Positions 35,371 through 44,600 of a DNA stretch of 64,000 nucleotides are shown here, piece by piece. Each line of letters opens with the position of its first letter. Positions within the stretch are counted from its first letter, which is position 1. The notes below the pieces were generated by a model, which ran no database searches, had not been told where the DNA came from, and saw nothing but the letters and a program-made list of their open reading frames with translations. Position numbers and translations under genes: made by a program. This DNA comes from an uncultured Saprospiraceae bacterium (GTDB lineage: Bacteria > Bacteroidota > Bacteroidia > Chitinophagales > Saprospiraceae), in NCBI GenBank assembly GCA_937934275.1, contig CALHAM010000087.1, forward strand, positions 1 to 64,000. The letters are read 5' to 3'.

Positions 35371-36927
35371 ATGAAAAAGACACTCCTTCTTGTAGTCTCT
35401 TCTTTTCTGTGGATCTCCTCTGCTGCCCTGTTAGCCCAGCCGTTACGCGGCGTGTGCGGCACGAGTCTGGAGGACCAGCTGTTTATGGAGCCGCGCCTAT
35501 TGGCCAATTTGGAGCGCACCAGTGGCAGTGGTGTTCAGGAGCGCGGTAGTATCCAATATGTGCCTGTGCATTTTCACTTGGTGGGCGACAATGCGGGCCA
35601 GGGCCGAGTACTCGAGTCGCGGGTGCTGGATCAGCTGTGTGCCCTCAACGAGGCTTTTGCCCCTATGAATATTCGCTTTTTCTTGCGGCCGCATCCGGTC
35701 CACGGCAAGCTTTTTAACTATAATATCAACAACAACAACGTCTACGATAACCAGACCGCCTGGTTTACGATGCAGTCGCAACGGCATCCGAATGCAATAA
35801 ACGTTTACATCGTCAATCAGGCAGCAACAAATTCCAACCAAACAGGAGTTACCTTAGCCTACTACAACCCACAGCGCGATTGGATCGTCAGCCGCAAAGA
35901 CCAAATCAACGGCTCGAAGAGTAACTCTACGCTCCCTCATGAGTTTGGGCACTTCTTTAGCCTGCAACATACTTTTTTCGGTTGGGAAAGCAAACCTTTT
36001 GACAATAGCTTTCCTTCTTGGCCCAATGCTCCGGCGACGTCGCCAGGAGGCGTTGCCACGGAGCGCGTGAACGGCACCAACTGTACCACTGCTGCGGATA
36101 AGATCTGCGATACACCGCCTGACTATAACTTTGGCTTCGGCGCAACGGGCTGTAGCTACAATGGCGGTGCTCGCGATCCTTTGGGTGAACTCGTCTCTCC
36201 GATGGCGAACAATATGATGGGCTATTTTAACTTCTGCAGCGAGTACGTGTTTACCGAGCAGCAACGAAGCGTCATTTTAGCTGATCGCGCCTCCAACCAG
36301 CGCAATTATTTGAACAATAATTTCAGCCCAATAGCTACGGAGATCAATACCCCTACTCAGCTGCTCATAGCGCCTGTTGGCGGTGCCAACGTACCTTTCT
36401 TCGATGAAGTAACGGTCGAATGGCGATCTGTTGTCGGCGCCAACTATTATCTAGTAGAGTTCGACATCGTTGGATCCTTCTCTTCTTCGTTTGCTCAGGC
36501 CTTTATCACCTCCGACACATCACTGGTGGTGCGAACACTTCAGCCCAACCGCAATTACCAATGGCGGGTGAGGCCGTTTAACGAATACGTAACTTGTGCA
36601 GCAGCTCGACAGTCGAGTTTCCGCACGTCCGGCACTTCAGCGAATCGGGAAATCGAAGCGCTAGCGCGTTGGCATCTAGCTCCTAATCCGCTTAAAGCAG
36701 GTGTGCCACTACAGCTATGGGTCGAAACAAGTGCTCCTTTTCAGGGCGATGTTCTCGTCTTCGATGCTGCAGGTCGGCTGACCTATGCTCAGAGGGGCTG
36801 GTACTTCACCACAGGTAAGCAAACGCTTGAACTCCCAGCCGAAGCCTTTAGCCAGGCAGGGCTGTACTTCGTGCTGTTGCAAGGCTCGGGCGGCCGTTCG
36901 GCCCAGCGAATAGCTGTAGTTCGTTAG
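35371..36927 (+). CDS. Secreted M43 (pappalysin)-type metalloprotease with fibronectin-III domain and T9SS sorting domain
   Basis: 518 residues with a signal peptide (MKKTLLLVVSSFLWISSAALLAQ). The TTG at 35362 is rejected. An M43 catalytic domain spans about 55-315. Its zinc motif PHEFGHFFSLQHTF has S where the consensus HExxHxxGxxH has G, the Met-turn is in NNMMGYFNFC, and paired cysteines lie near CDTPPDY and CSYNGG. A fibronectin-III-like domain (about 325-420) and a T9SS type A domain (about 430-518; LAPNPLKAGVPLQLW, GLYFVLLQ) follow. It is exported by T9SS and predicted extracellular. A self-processing or nutritional role is only inference. The HEFGH loop difference needs modelling. Confidence 0.9.
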   Translation: MKKTLLLVVSSFLWISSAALLAQPLRGVCGTSLEDQLFMEPRLLANLERTSGSGVQERGSIQYVPVHFHLVGDNAGQGRVLESRVLDQLCALNEAFAPMNIRFFLRPHPVHGKLFNYNINNNNVYDNQTAWFTMQSQRHPNAINVYIVNQAATNSNQTGVTLAYYNPQRDWIVSRKDQINGSKSNSTLPHEFGHFFSLQHTFFGWESKPFDNSFPSWPNAPATSPGGVATERVNGTNCTTAADKICDTPPDYNFGFGATGCSYNGGARDPLGELVSPMANNMMGYFNFCSEYVFTEQQRSVILADRASNQRNYLNNNFSPIATEINTPTQLLIAPVGGANVPFFDEVTVEWRSVVGANYYLVEFDIVGSFSSSFAQAFITSDTSLVVRTLQPNRNYQWRVRPFNEYVTCAAARQSSFRTSGTSANREIEALARWHLAPNPLKAGVPLQLWVETSAPFQGDVLVFDAAGRLTYAQRGWYFTTGKQTLELPAEAFSQAGLYFVLLQGSGGRSAQRIAVVR

Positions 36928-37111
36928 TACTGGGGTCGGTCTTTTTCCGGTGCTTTTGAACAGCTCATCCCTCTGTTTTGAGGAACAGGGGGTGAAAAAG
37001 TTTTATCGTTTTATTAAAAATTTCGTTTCTTTGACAGCAGCATCGCCCTGTACTCCGCGGAACTGCACATAAATCCAATAAAATTTCTTTTCTCAAACAG
37101 AAACGCCGCCT
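36928..37111. other. Spacer between protease and antiporter genes
   Basis: The only structure seen is an imperfect hairpin, CATCCCTCTGTT pairing with AACAGGGGGTG, in about 36966-36994. It may end the protease transcript, although no clean T-run follows directly. The rest (about 36995-37111) is A/T-rich. No promoter box matches TAnnTTTG. Confidence 0.35.
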
Positions 37112-38971
37112 ATGTTCTTAAAGCAAGCCATTATCTACTTAGCTGCAGCGGTTTTGTGTGTGCCTATCACTAAACGTTTAGGCTTGAGTTCGGTACTAGG
37201 CTATTTGTTAGCGGGTATGCTCATAGGCCCCTTTGGGTTAGGGCTGGTGGGCGAAGAGCGGGCTGAACTGATGCACTTTGCGGAGATGGGCGTGGTGATG
37301 ATGTTGTTCCTCATTGGGCTAGAGCTAGAGCCGGACCAGTTTTGGGCGATGCGGCGCTCTATCTTAGGGTTGGGTCTTACTCAAATGGGGCTTACGACCC
37401 TTCTGCTGAGCGCCTTTTTCCTGTACTTAGGTTGGTCATGGCCAGTAGCGCTAACGATTGGGCTGGCCTTTTCCATGTCTTCAACAGCGATTGTGCTCCA
37501 AACACTCAAAGAGCGCGGCAATGCGCGCTCGCTTATGGGCCAGTCTTCTTTTTCGGTATTGCTTTTTCAAGACATCGCTGTCATTCCGATATTGGCGCTG
37601 TTGCCGCTTTTGTCTGCTGGAGGGGCTTCAGCAAGTGTAGAAGTCCACAGTCATTCGCAAATAGACAGTCTGCCGGGCTGGTTGCAAACGCTGGCGGTAG
37701 TGGGCGTAGTGGGCGGCATTTTTTTTCTGGGTAGGTATATTTTCATCCCTGTGTTGAGAGCAGTAGCGCAAACACGCCTCCACGAATTGTTTACGGCGGC
37801 TTCCTTATTGTTAGTGTTAGCCATCTCGTATCTCATGGAGGTCGTCGGCCTAAGCCCTGCCTTGGGCGCCTTCTTGGCTGGAGTCGTGTTGGCCAACAGC
37901 GAGTTTCGCCACGAGTTGGAGAGTGATATTTCGCCTTTCAAGGGGCTTCTTTTAGGGTTGTTCTTCATTGGCGTGGGTGCAGCCCTAAATTTCGATTTAG
38001 TGTTGGAGTCGCCTGGGCTAATTTCCTTGTTAGTTGTCGTGGTCTTGCTCATCAAGAGCGCAAGCTTGTTAGCCGTTGGACGTTTCTTTCGCATCAGCAG
38101 CGACCAAAACATTCTCTTTGCCTTGGCGATGAGCCAAATTGGCGAGTTTGCCTTTGTCTTAGTCAGTTTTGCACAACAGATTTCTTTAGTACCTGAGGAG
38201 TTGGCCAACCAGCTGATGTCGGTTACAGCCATCAGCATGTTTGTAACGCCGTTCTTACTGCTAATCAACGACCGCTTTATAGATCCTTATTTTGGGGTCA
38301 AGCAAAATCCAGAGCCGCGCCTCAGCGACACAGTCGAGGAACAACACCCCATCATTATTGCCGGGTTCGGGCACTTCGGAAGCACCATTGGTCGCCTATT
38401 GCGCGCTAACAAGATCGAGGCAACCATCCTCGACCACGACTCGGACCGCGTAGAGCTGCTGCGCAAAATGGGCTTCAAGGTTTACTACGGCGACGCTACA
38501 CGCTTAGAAATGCTGCGAGCAGCTGGAGCAGAACGGGCCCGTGTTTTTATTGCCGCGGTAGACTCGCCCGAAATCAACGCCCGCATCATCGAAACCCTGC
38601 GCAAACACTTCCCCCACCTGCGCATTTTCGCCCGTGCCCGCAACCGAATGGACGCCTACGACCTCATCGAGCACAACGTTGAAAACGTCTATCGCGAAAC
38701 GCTCTACACTGCCGTGAGTCTGGGAGCTGACGTCCTCGTCGCTATGGGCTTTCGCCGATATACAGCTCACAGACAGGCCCAGCGCTTCATCCGTTACGAC
38801 GAGCGCTCGTTGCGCAAACTGGCCGCTGCTCGCCGCGAAGCGCGCGACTACGTGCTGACCGTCCGAGAGGAGATCGAACTCCAGGAGCGCCTCTTGCAAG
38901 ATGACCTAATGGCCAACCTCAGCACCGACGACCACGCTTGGGATAGCGAACCCATGCGCATCGAAAAGTGA
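37112..38971 (+). CDS. KefB/KefC-type (CPA2) cation:proton antiporter with TrkA-N domain
   Basis: A 619-residue protein. About 12 membrane helices (1-390) carry the CPA2 pattern LGYLLAGMLIGPFGLGL, GVVMMLFLIGLELEPDQFW, FSMSSTAIVLQTL and LSPALGAFLAGVVLANSEFRHELE. A RCK/TrkA-N NAD-binding domain (about 405-520) shows IIAGFGHFGSTIGRLL and GDATRLEMLRAAG. A C-terminal helical tail (520-619) follows. It is predicted to exchange potassium or sodium for protons, gated by nucleotide binding. There is no ancillary flavoprotein gene such as kefG nearby. Its stop codon abuts the elaA stop at a TGATCA palindrome. Confidence 0.92.
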   Translation: MFLKQAIIYLAAAVLCVPITKRLGLSSVLGYLLAGMLIGPFGLGLVGEERAELMHFAEMGVVMMLFLIGLELEPDQFWAMRRSILGLGLTQMGLTTLLLSAFFLYLGWSWPVALTIGLAFSMSSTAIVLQTLKERGNARSLMGQSSFSVLLFQDIAVIPILALLPLLSAGGASASVEVHSHSQIDSLPGWLQTLAVVGVVGGIFFLGRYIFIPVLRAVAQTRLHELFTAASLLLVLAISYLMEVVGLSPALGAFLAGVVLANSEFRHELESDISPFKGLLLGLFFIGVGAALNFDLVLESPGLISLLVVVVLLIKSASLLAVGRFFRISSDQNILFALAMSQIGEFAFVLVSFAQQISLVPEELANQLMSVTAISMFVTPFLLLINDRFIDPYFGVKQNPEPRLSDTVEEQHPIIIAGFGHFGSTIGRLLRANKIEATILDHDSDRVELLRKMGFKVYYGDATRLEMLRAAGAERARVFIAAVDSPEINARIIETLRKHFPHLRIFARARNRMDAYDLIEHNVENVYRETLYTAVSLGADVLVAMGFRRYTAHRQAQRFIRYDERSLRKLAAARREARDYVLTVREEIELQERLLQDDLMANLSTDDHAWDSEPMRIEK

Positions 38972-39433
38972 TCACACCCATTCCAGCACCATAGCCGTGT
39001 GAGGAATGCCGTCCTCCAAATATTCCTCTCCGGTAGAGCGAAAACCAAAGCTTTCGTAAAAGCGCAGCAAATACGTCTGCGCACTAATCTTCAGCGGCAC
39101 CGGCCCAAACAGGTGCTTGCATAGGGCGAGGCTGTGTGCCACAATAGTACGCCCTGCTCCTGTGCCTCGCACCATAGGTGCGCTAACTACTCGCCCAATG
39201 GAGGCATGACTTTCGTAGCTGACACCCGCGGGCAGCAATCGGGCATAAGCCACCAAACGCCCTTGCCCATCGCGGCCCAACACATGCCACGCCTGTAAGT
39301 CTTTGCCGTCGGCATCTAAGTACGGGCAGTGCTGCTCTACAACAAACACTTCTTGGCGAAGAGCCATGATTTCATACAAAGCGTAGACGGTCAGTGCCTC
39401 GAAGGGCTGGAAAGTAACCTTTATCTGGTGCAT
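38972..39433 (-). CDS. elaA: ElaA-type GNAT acetyltransferase
   Basis: 153 residues, the length of the ElaA subfamily. Characteristic segments are YEIMALRQEVFVVEQHCPYLDADG near the N-terminus, HVLGRDGQGRLVAYARLLP, SIGRVVSAPMVRGTGAGRTIV (acetyl-CoA pyrophosphate loop), and the C-terminal YESFGFRSTGEEYLEDGIPH. Substrates of this GNAT branch are unknown. The gene converges on the antiporter gene with directly abutting stop codons. It is divergent from the EAD-like protein gene. Confidence 0.93.
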   Translation of the reverse strand: MHQIKVTFQPFEALTVYALYEIMALRQEVFVVEQHCPYLDADGKDLQAWHVLGRDGQGRLVAYARLLPAGVSYESHASIGRVVSAPMVRGTGAGRTIVAHSLALCKHLFGPVPLKISAQTYLLRFYESFGFRSTGEEYLEDGIPHTAMVLEWV

Positions 39434-39558
39434 ACATCGCTGACAAACCTCCGCAAAGATCCATTAAAAACGACAAAAACCCTCTCCATACCACCATAGT
39501 CCAGTTCCTTGCCCTCTGCGCCCCCTCATTTGCCAACTCTTTCGATGGGCATTTCGAC

Positions 39559-39566
39559 TATCTTTG
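39559..39566 (+). promoter_or_regulatory. Bacteroidota -7 box for the EAD-like membrane protein
   Basis: TATCTTTG, a full TAnnTTTG match. A TTG exists upstream (39530-39532), but the spacer of 26 is longer than usual. The start site is expected near 39573, giving a very short leader to the ATG at 39589 and making the in-frame TTG at 39568 unlikely. Confidence 0.5.
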
Positions 39567-39588
39567 TTTGAAAAATTGGCTTTGGCGC

Positions 39589-41043
39589 ATGGACGAACTC
39601 AAATCAAAACTCAAGCACCTGCTGATGGAAGGCCTCGACCAAGCCTTGCAGTATATGGCAGAAGTCCTAAGCAGCCAGTCGCAGCAGTACAATGCCTACT
39701 TAAGCCTGCGCGGGCGGTACACTACTTATCTGACCGAGCGAATCCAGGGTGTCCGCTCTAATGCCGAACTCGATGTCCTGTACAACCGGCTCTTGGCGGA
39801 CTTTCTCGCCCTCGTGGACTGCCTGAGCCCTTCTGACTTACGAGGTACGGAAGCACCACAGGTACCTCAACGACCCAAACGCGGCCACTTGCTGTATCAC
39901 ATCCCGAACGCTATGGCTCTCGAGCGGGAGCACGCCTGCCGAGTACGCATTGCCTACCAGCAAGAACACTTGCTGGTCAACTGGAAGGAACGCACAGGCC
40001 AGACACAGCAGAGCATCCGCGCAGCGGAAATCATGGCCGTTGAGATACTCAACGTTTTAGAAAGCAAACCCTTTCACATCCGCTCTATCTCCGAAACCAT
40101 TCAATTTTTAGATGAAGCAGACTACACCGAGTGGCTGTTCTACGTCCGACCTCTACAAGAGGGTGCTTTCCCCTTATTGCTCAAGATATCGGTTATAGAA
40201 ATTATCGGAGGGCGAGAGTTGCGTAAAGACGTCGTCATCGAGGAACAGGTAGTAGTCTCGAACGTTTTTGAAAGATATGCAGAAGGCTTTCGAAGCTCAG
40301 GTTTCGAAATGACCCTCTACGCTCACAACAAACAGGGCTGGCCGGGCGAAAAAGTCATGGAGCCACCCCTATTGTCAAAGGAGGTGTTGGCAATGCCACC
40401 TCCTTCCGCTGCACCTCGCGCTGCGCCGCACAGGCGCTGGTCGCCAGCCTTGCTCCTGCTGGCTTTTATGGCTTGTGCCTTAGGGCTAACCTGGAGCCTC
40501 ACTACGCGCATTCAGCGCGACTATTGGGCAGCTGCTTGGCGCGATACCGAAGAGGCCTACACTACCTATATCAATGAACACAAAGACAACCCAGCGTTCT
40601 TCTTCGCGCCACAATGTGAGAAGGCCTATTTCCGCCGCATAGAACGCTCCGACAACCCATTGTTTGTCCGAAAGTATTTAGAAAAATTTGGTCAGTCGCC
40701 TTTAGCCACACCCGAGCGCCGGGAGTACGCCCAACAGCGCCTCCACACATTGGAGCAAGCATGGGTAGAACGCCTACGCACCGCTCCGACCAGCGAAAAC
40801 ATCCAAGAGTACGTGCGCCAATTCCCTGAAATGAACCTACTGCCTGAGGTATTAACCGTTTTGCGAGCACATCCGCAAAGGTACCTTGAACAATTAGACC
40901 TCTTGGAACAGACTGTGGTACAGCAAGCGCAAACCGATACCTTAACCCCTCGTAGAAGGGAGTTTCTTCGCCACGCCTGGCCCGATAACGAGCGCGTGCA
41001 ACAGGCTGTGGAAGCCCAGCAAGCCGAGCGAGACCAGGAATGA
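39589..41043 (+). CDS. Transmembrane protein with N-terminal effector-associated-domain-like helical domain
   Basis: 484 residues. Residues 1-80 form an all-helical domain (LKSKLKHLLMEGLDQALQYM...LRGRYTTYLTERIQGV...ALVDCL). By eye this matches the pattern of the small 'effector-associated domains' that recruit partners in Bacteroidota conflict systems (EAD11-type; inference). Residues 95-235 look like the beta-sandwich domain found after such domains (IPNAMALEREHACRVRIAY; ADYTEWLFYVRPLQEG). A Pro/Ala linker and one membrane helix follow (about 285-304, ALLLLAFMACALGLTW). A helical tail (310-484) has WxxAxxxxxxxxYxxYxxxP-type repeats. The protein would link a cytoplasmic recruitment domain to an extracytoplasmic helical domain. 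No effector gene is adjacent. Function unknown. Confidence 0.6.
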   Translation: MDELKSKLKHLLMEGLDQALQYMAEVLSSQSQQYNAYLSLRGRYTTYLTERIQGVRSNAELDVLYNRLLADFLALVDCLSPSDLRGTEAPQVPQRPKRGHLLYHIPNAMALEREHACRVRIAYQQEHLLVNWKERTGQTQQSIRAAEIMAVEILNVLESKPFHIRSISETIQFLDEADYTEWLFYVRPLQEGAFPLLLKISVIEIIGGRELRKDVVIEEQVVVSNVFERYAEGFRSSGFEMTLYAHNKQGWPGEKVMEPPLLSKEVLAMPPPSAAPRAAPHRRWSPALLLLAFMACALGLTWSLTTRIQRDYWAAAWRDTEEAYTTYINEHKDNPAFFFAPQCEKAYFRRIERSDNPLFVRKYLEKFGQSPLATPERREYAQQRLHTLEQAWVERLRTAPTSENIQEYVRQFPEMNLLPEVLTVLRAHPQRYLEQLDLLEQTVVQQAQTDTLTPRRREFLRHAWPDNERVQQAVEAQQAERDQE

Positions 41044-41081
41044 CCCTTAGCAACGCGACCTAGAATAGTGTGGCGTGTTTA

Positions 41082-41116
41082 GTTAAAAACTGTTAATCCG
41101 TTAATTGCCGGTTAAT
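41082..41116. repeat. Cluster of GTTAAT/GTTAAA repeats
   Basis: GTTAAA at 41082 and GTTAAT at 41092, 41100 and 41111 form four direct copies spaced 8-11 bases apart, about one helical turn, just before the gene at 41170. This could be an operator for a repeat-binding regulator. Confidence 0.4.
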
Positions 41117-41169
41117 CTCCTCCCACACTTGCCCGACGATTATTTCTTTGTCGGTCAAAAACGCACGCC

Positions 41170-41505
41170 ATGAAACACTTATTCATCACCGCGCTGGGCC
41201 TTTTGTGGAGTACTCTGCTCAGTGCCCAGCTGTACGTAGAGGGCACACTGCTCACGCCTTCAAACACGGGTGCCTACATGGAAATAAGGCCGCTGCGCAA
41301 CTCTGACAAGTCATTTCTCATCAGCGTAGATTATGGCCAACGCCGCAGTCAGCGCCCTTTTGATTGTCTGACTGACGACAAAGGTCGACGCTACGAGTTC
41401 CACAGCGCCGTAGATGCCCTAAACTTTTTGTACGACAACGGCTGGGAAGTAATTGCTGTTTATACCGTACAAGAAATGCGACGTTATCTGCTGAGGCGCC
41501 GTTAG
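41170..41505 (+). CDS. Small secreted protein of unknown function
   Basis: 111 residues with a clear signal peptide (MKHLFITALGLLWSTLLSAQ). The mature ~90 residues contain beta-strand patterns (YVEGTLLTPS, FLISVDYG) and end in a basic stretch MRRYLLRRR. It does not carry a T9SS domain. I do not recognise a family. The alternating polar/hydrophobic pattern suggests a small periplasmic beta protein. It is flanked by the EAD-like membrane protein and an M36 protease, but no link is evident. Confidence 0.6.
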   Translation: MKHLFITALGLLWSTLLSAQLYVEGTLLTPSNTGAYMEIRPLRNSDKSFLISVDYGQRRSQRPFDCLTDDKGRRYEFHSAVDALNFLYDNGWEVIAVYTVQEMRRYLLRRR

Positions 41506-41570
41506 AATTAAAAAAATAAGATGGCACCCGTGCTTTGAGAATGCAGGCATGAGCATAGAGAGAAGTTCTC

Positions 41571-41578
41571 TACCTTTG
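41571..41578 (+). promoter_or_regulatory. Bacteroidota -7 box for the M36 fungalysin gene
   Basis: TACCTTTG, a full TAnnTTTG match. It lies inside the upstream in-frame extension of the fungalysin frame, so it supports the ATG at 41648 as the start, with a leader of about 63 bases. No TTG sits 19-21 bases upstream. Confidence 0.55.
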
Positions 41579-41647
41579 GGCACCTTTTGGCTAAGTGTCC
41601 AAGAGGCGTATTTTTTCACCAAACTAATAATTCACTCGCTCTGTCTT

Positions 41648-44600
41648 ATGCTTACTAAGCTAACACTCCGCCTAGGTCTGCTGGCGGCTGCTTGTTTTTG
41701 GGCGTTTTTCCCACAGGCCCATGCACAAGACCTGAACGCTGCTCAGGAGACGGCTCTGCGCTTTTTGCGCGCCCAGCCGGAGCAATTTCTTTTAACCGCT
41801 CAAGATGTGGCCGATGTGCGCATCAGCGACGTCTACCGGAGCCAGCATAACCGCGTGGTTCACGTCTGGGTGCAGCAACAACACGCCGGTATTCCAGTGT
41901 ACAATGCGCTTTTCGGCCTCCACGTCCGCGATGGCCAAGTGTATCATTTAGGCCACCGTTTCGTGCCTCAGCTAGCGCAGCGCGTCAACACTACCCTACC
42001 CTCTTTGGGCGCTGCCCGAGCTTTGGAATTGGCCTTGCTGCACCTGGGCTTTGCAGCGGCTGACCTGCCGCGTCTAAAGCAGAAAGTCAGCGATCGCCGC
42101 TGGATTTTCGATGCCGGCAAAGTGGCCCGCCAAGAAATTCCGGTGGAAATCTGCTACGACCTCAACGACCAAGAACAGCCGCGCTTAGCGTGGAAACTCT
42201 TCCTGGACCAGGCGAACACTTCGGATATGTGGACCATCACCGTAGACGCCGTAACGGGCCAGATTTTGCGCCAACACAACCACACCGTATACTGTAAAGT
42301 TGGGCATGTCCACCGCTTAGACGGGGATTGCCGAGAATATGCTGAAGAAGCCTCTATCCCCGCTGCTGGGGAGCAACAGCAGGCGACGTTAACAGGTGTG
42401 GATGAGGCCTATCGCGTATTTGCCCTACCCATAGAAAGCCCTGCCCATGGTAATCGCTCCCTGGTGGTGAACCCAGCACACCCGGTGGCCTCGCCTTACG
42501 GATGGTTAGATACCGACGGCCAACCCGGCCCAGAATACAGCTATACGCGTGGCAACAATGTGTGGGCCTACGAAGACCGCGCGAACGACAACACCCCCAG
42601 CGTCAATGAATCGGCCATGGGTACCAACTATGTATTCGACTTCCCGTACGATCCCAATGCCGAGCCAAATACCAACTTAGAGGCGGCCATCACAAACCTG
42701 TTCTACATGAACAACATGATGCACGACATCACCTATCGGTTTGGTTTCGATGAGCCGGCTGGTAATTTTCAGCAAAACAATTACGGCCGCGGAGGCTTGG
42801 GCAACGACTTTGTGCGCGCCGAAGCCCTGGATGGCGGTGGTGAGAACAACGCCAACTTCTCTACTCCTCCCGACGGCGGTAACGGCCGCATGCAGATGTA
42901 TCTGTGGAGCGGTGCGAGCGGCAACGTGGTTCAGGTCAACGGTCCTGTGTTCGTTCAAGGCAGCTATTACGGCCAAGCGGCAAGCGGCTGGGGTGCTCCG
43001 ATCACGACGACGCCCGTGACGGGTGATGTTGTCATCACCGACGACGGCTCGGGCAGCGACGACGCAACGAAAAATTGCAACCCGCCCGTTAACGACCTGC
43101 AGGGCAAAATTGCCATGATTGACCGCGGCGTATGCCAATTTGGGCTAAAAGCTTTGCTGGCCCAGCAAGCGGGAGCAGTGGGTTGCATCATTTGCAACTT
43201 TGAAGATGCTACGATTGGCATGGCTGCCGGCAATTATGGCGCCCAAGTCACCATACCGGTGGTCATGATGACCAAGCCCACCTGCGATTTGCTGCGTCAA
43301 TATGCGGGCTTAGGGCTAAACATTTCATTAGTGCGCCCCACCGTCAGCGGTCCGCAAAGATTGGACGGCAGCTTCGACAACGGCATTATTGCACACGAGT
43401 ACGGCCACGGCGTATCGAACCGCCTCACGGGCGGTCCTAGCCAAGCCGGCTGCTTGGGCAATGCAGAGCAAATGGGAGAAGGGTGGAGCGACTGGTTCAC
43501 CCTCATCTCCAGTGTGCGCCCGGGCGACGTGCCCAAACAACGCCGCGGCGTGGGCACCTTCGTCTTGCGCCAACCAAACGACGGCGTAGGCATTCGCCGA
43601 GTGCCTTACACGACTGACATGAGCATTAACCCCCACACCTACGGCACTGTGGCCAACAGCGCCGGCGTACACGCCATCGGCGAAGTTTGGGCTACCGTTA
43701 CGTGGGACCTCTACTGGGCCTTAGTGGAAAAATACGGTTATGACCCCGACTGGAACAACACCAACAGCGGTAACTACCGAGCCGTTCAACTGGTCATGGA
43801 CGGCATGAAGCTCCAGCCCTGCAGCCCGGGCTTTATAGACGGTCGCGATGCCATCATGCTGGCTGATATCCTCAATTACAACGGCGAAGACACCTGCTTA
43901 ATTAGCGAAGTCTTCGCCCGCCGCGGCATGGGCCTGTTTGCTAACCAAGGCAGTAGCAACAGCTCAAGCGATGGTGTGGAGGATTTCTCCCCCATTCCCA
44001 CGTGCATCAAGGAGCTCAAAATCAGCAAAAGCACCTCGACGCCGCTCATCGAGCCGGGCGGTACGGCTTCCTTCTCCATTACCGTCATCAACCACAAAGA
44101 CGAAACGGCCGAAGGTGTGGTCGTTACCGACCCCTTGCCGCAAGGGCTGTCGCTGATGGCTGCCTCCCACGGCGGCACCGACGTAGGTGGTGTGGTCACT
44201 TGGAACTTAGGTAGCCTGCCGTCGGGTGCTCAAGTAACGCTGACGTACACCGCAAAGTCGGACCCGGCCGTCAAATCTACGCTTTACTTCCGCGACGACA
44301 TGGAAGAAGAAGGCGATAGATGGGCATCCTTTTCCTTAGAAGACAACAGCACAAATACCTTCTACCTACAAGATACCGAGGTGCGCGTGGGTCAACGGGC
44401 TTGGCGCGTCAATGCGCCCGCCGCGGAGACCGACCAAGTACTGTATAACTACCTGCCCGTAACCATTCAGGGAGCTAAGCCAGTCCTGCGCTTTTGGCAT
44501 CGCTACAACACAGAACCGAGTGCTGATGCGGGATTCTTGGAAGTCCAGGTAGACGGAGAGTCCAGCTGGCGGCGTTTCGACCGCAGCAAGGTATTCCGCG

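Noticed and set aside
41549-41647. An N-terminal extension of the M36 protease to 41549
   Set aside because: A consensus -7 box (41571-41578) lies inside it, and the signal peptide begins at the ATG at 41648.
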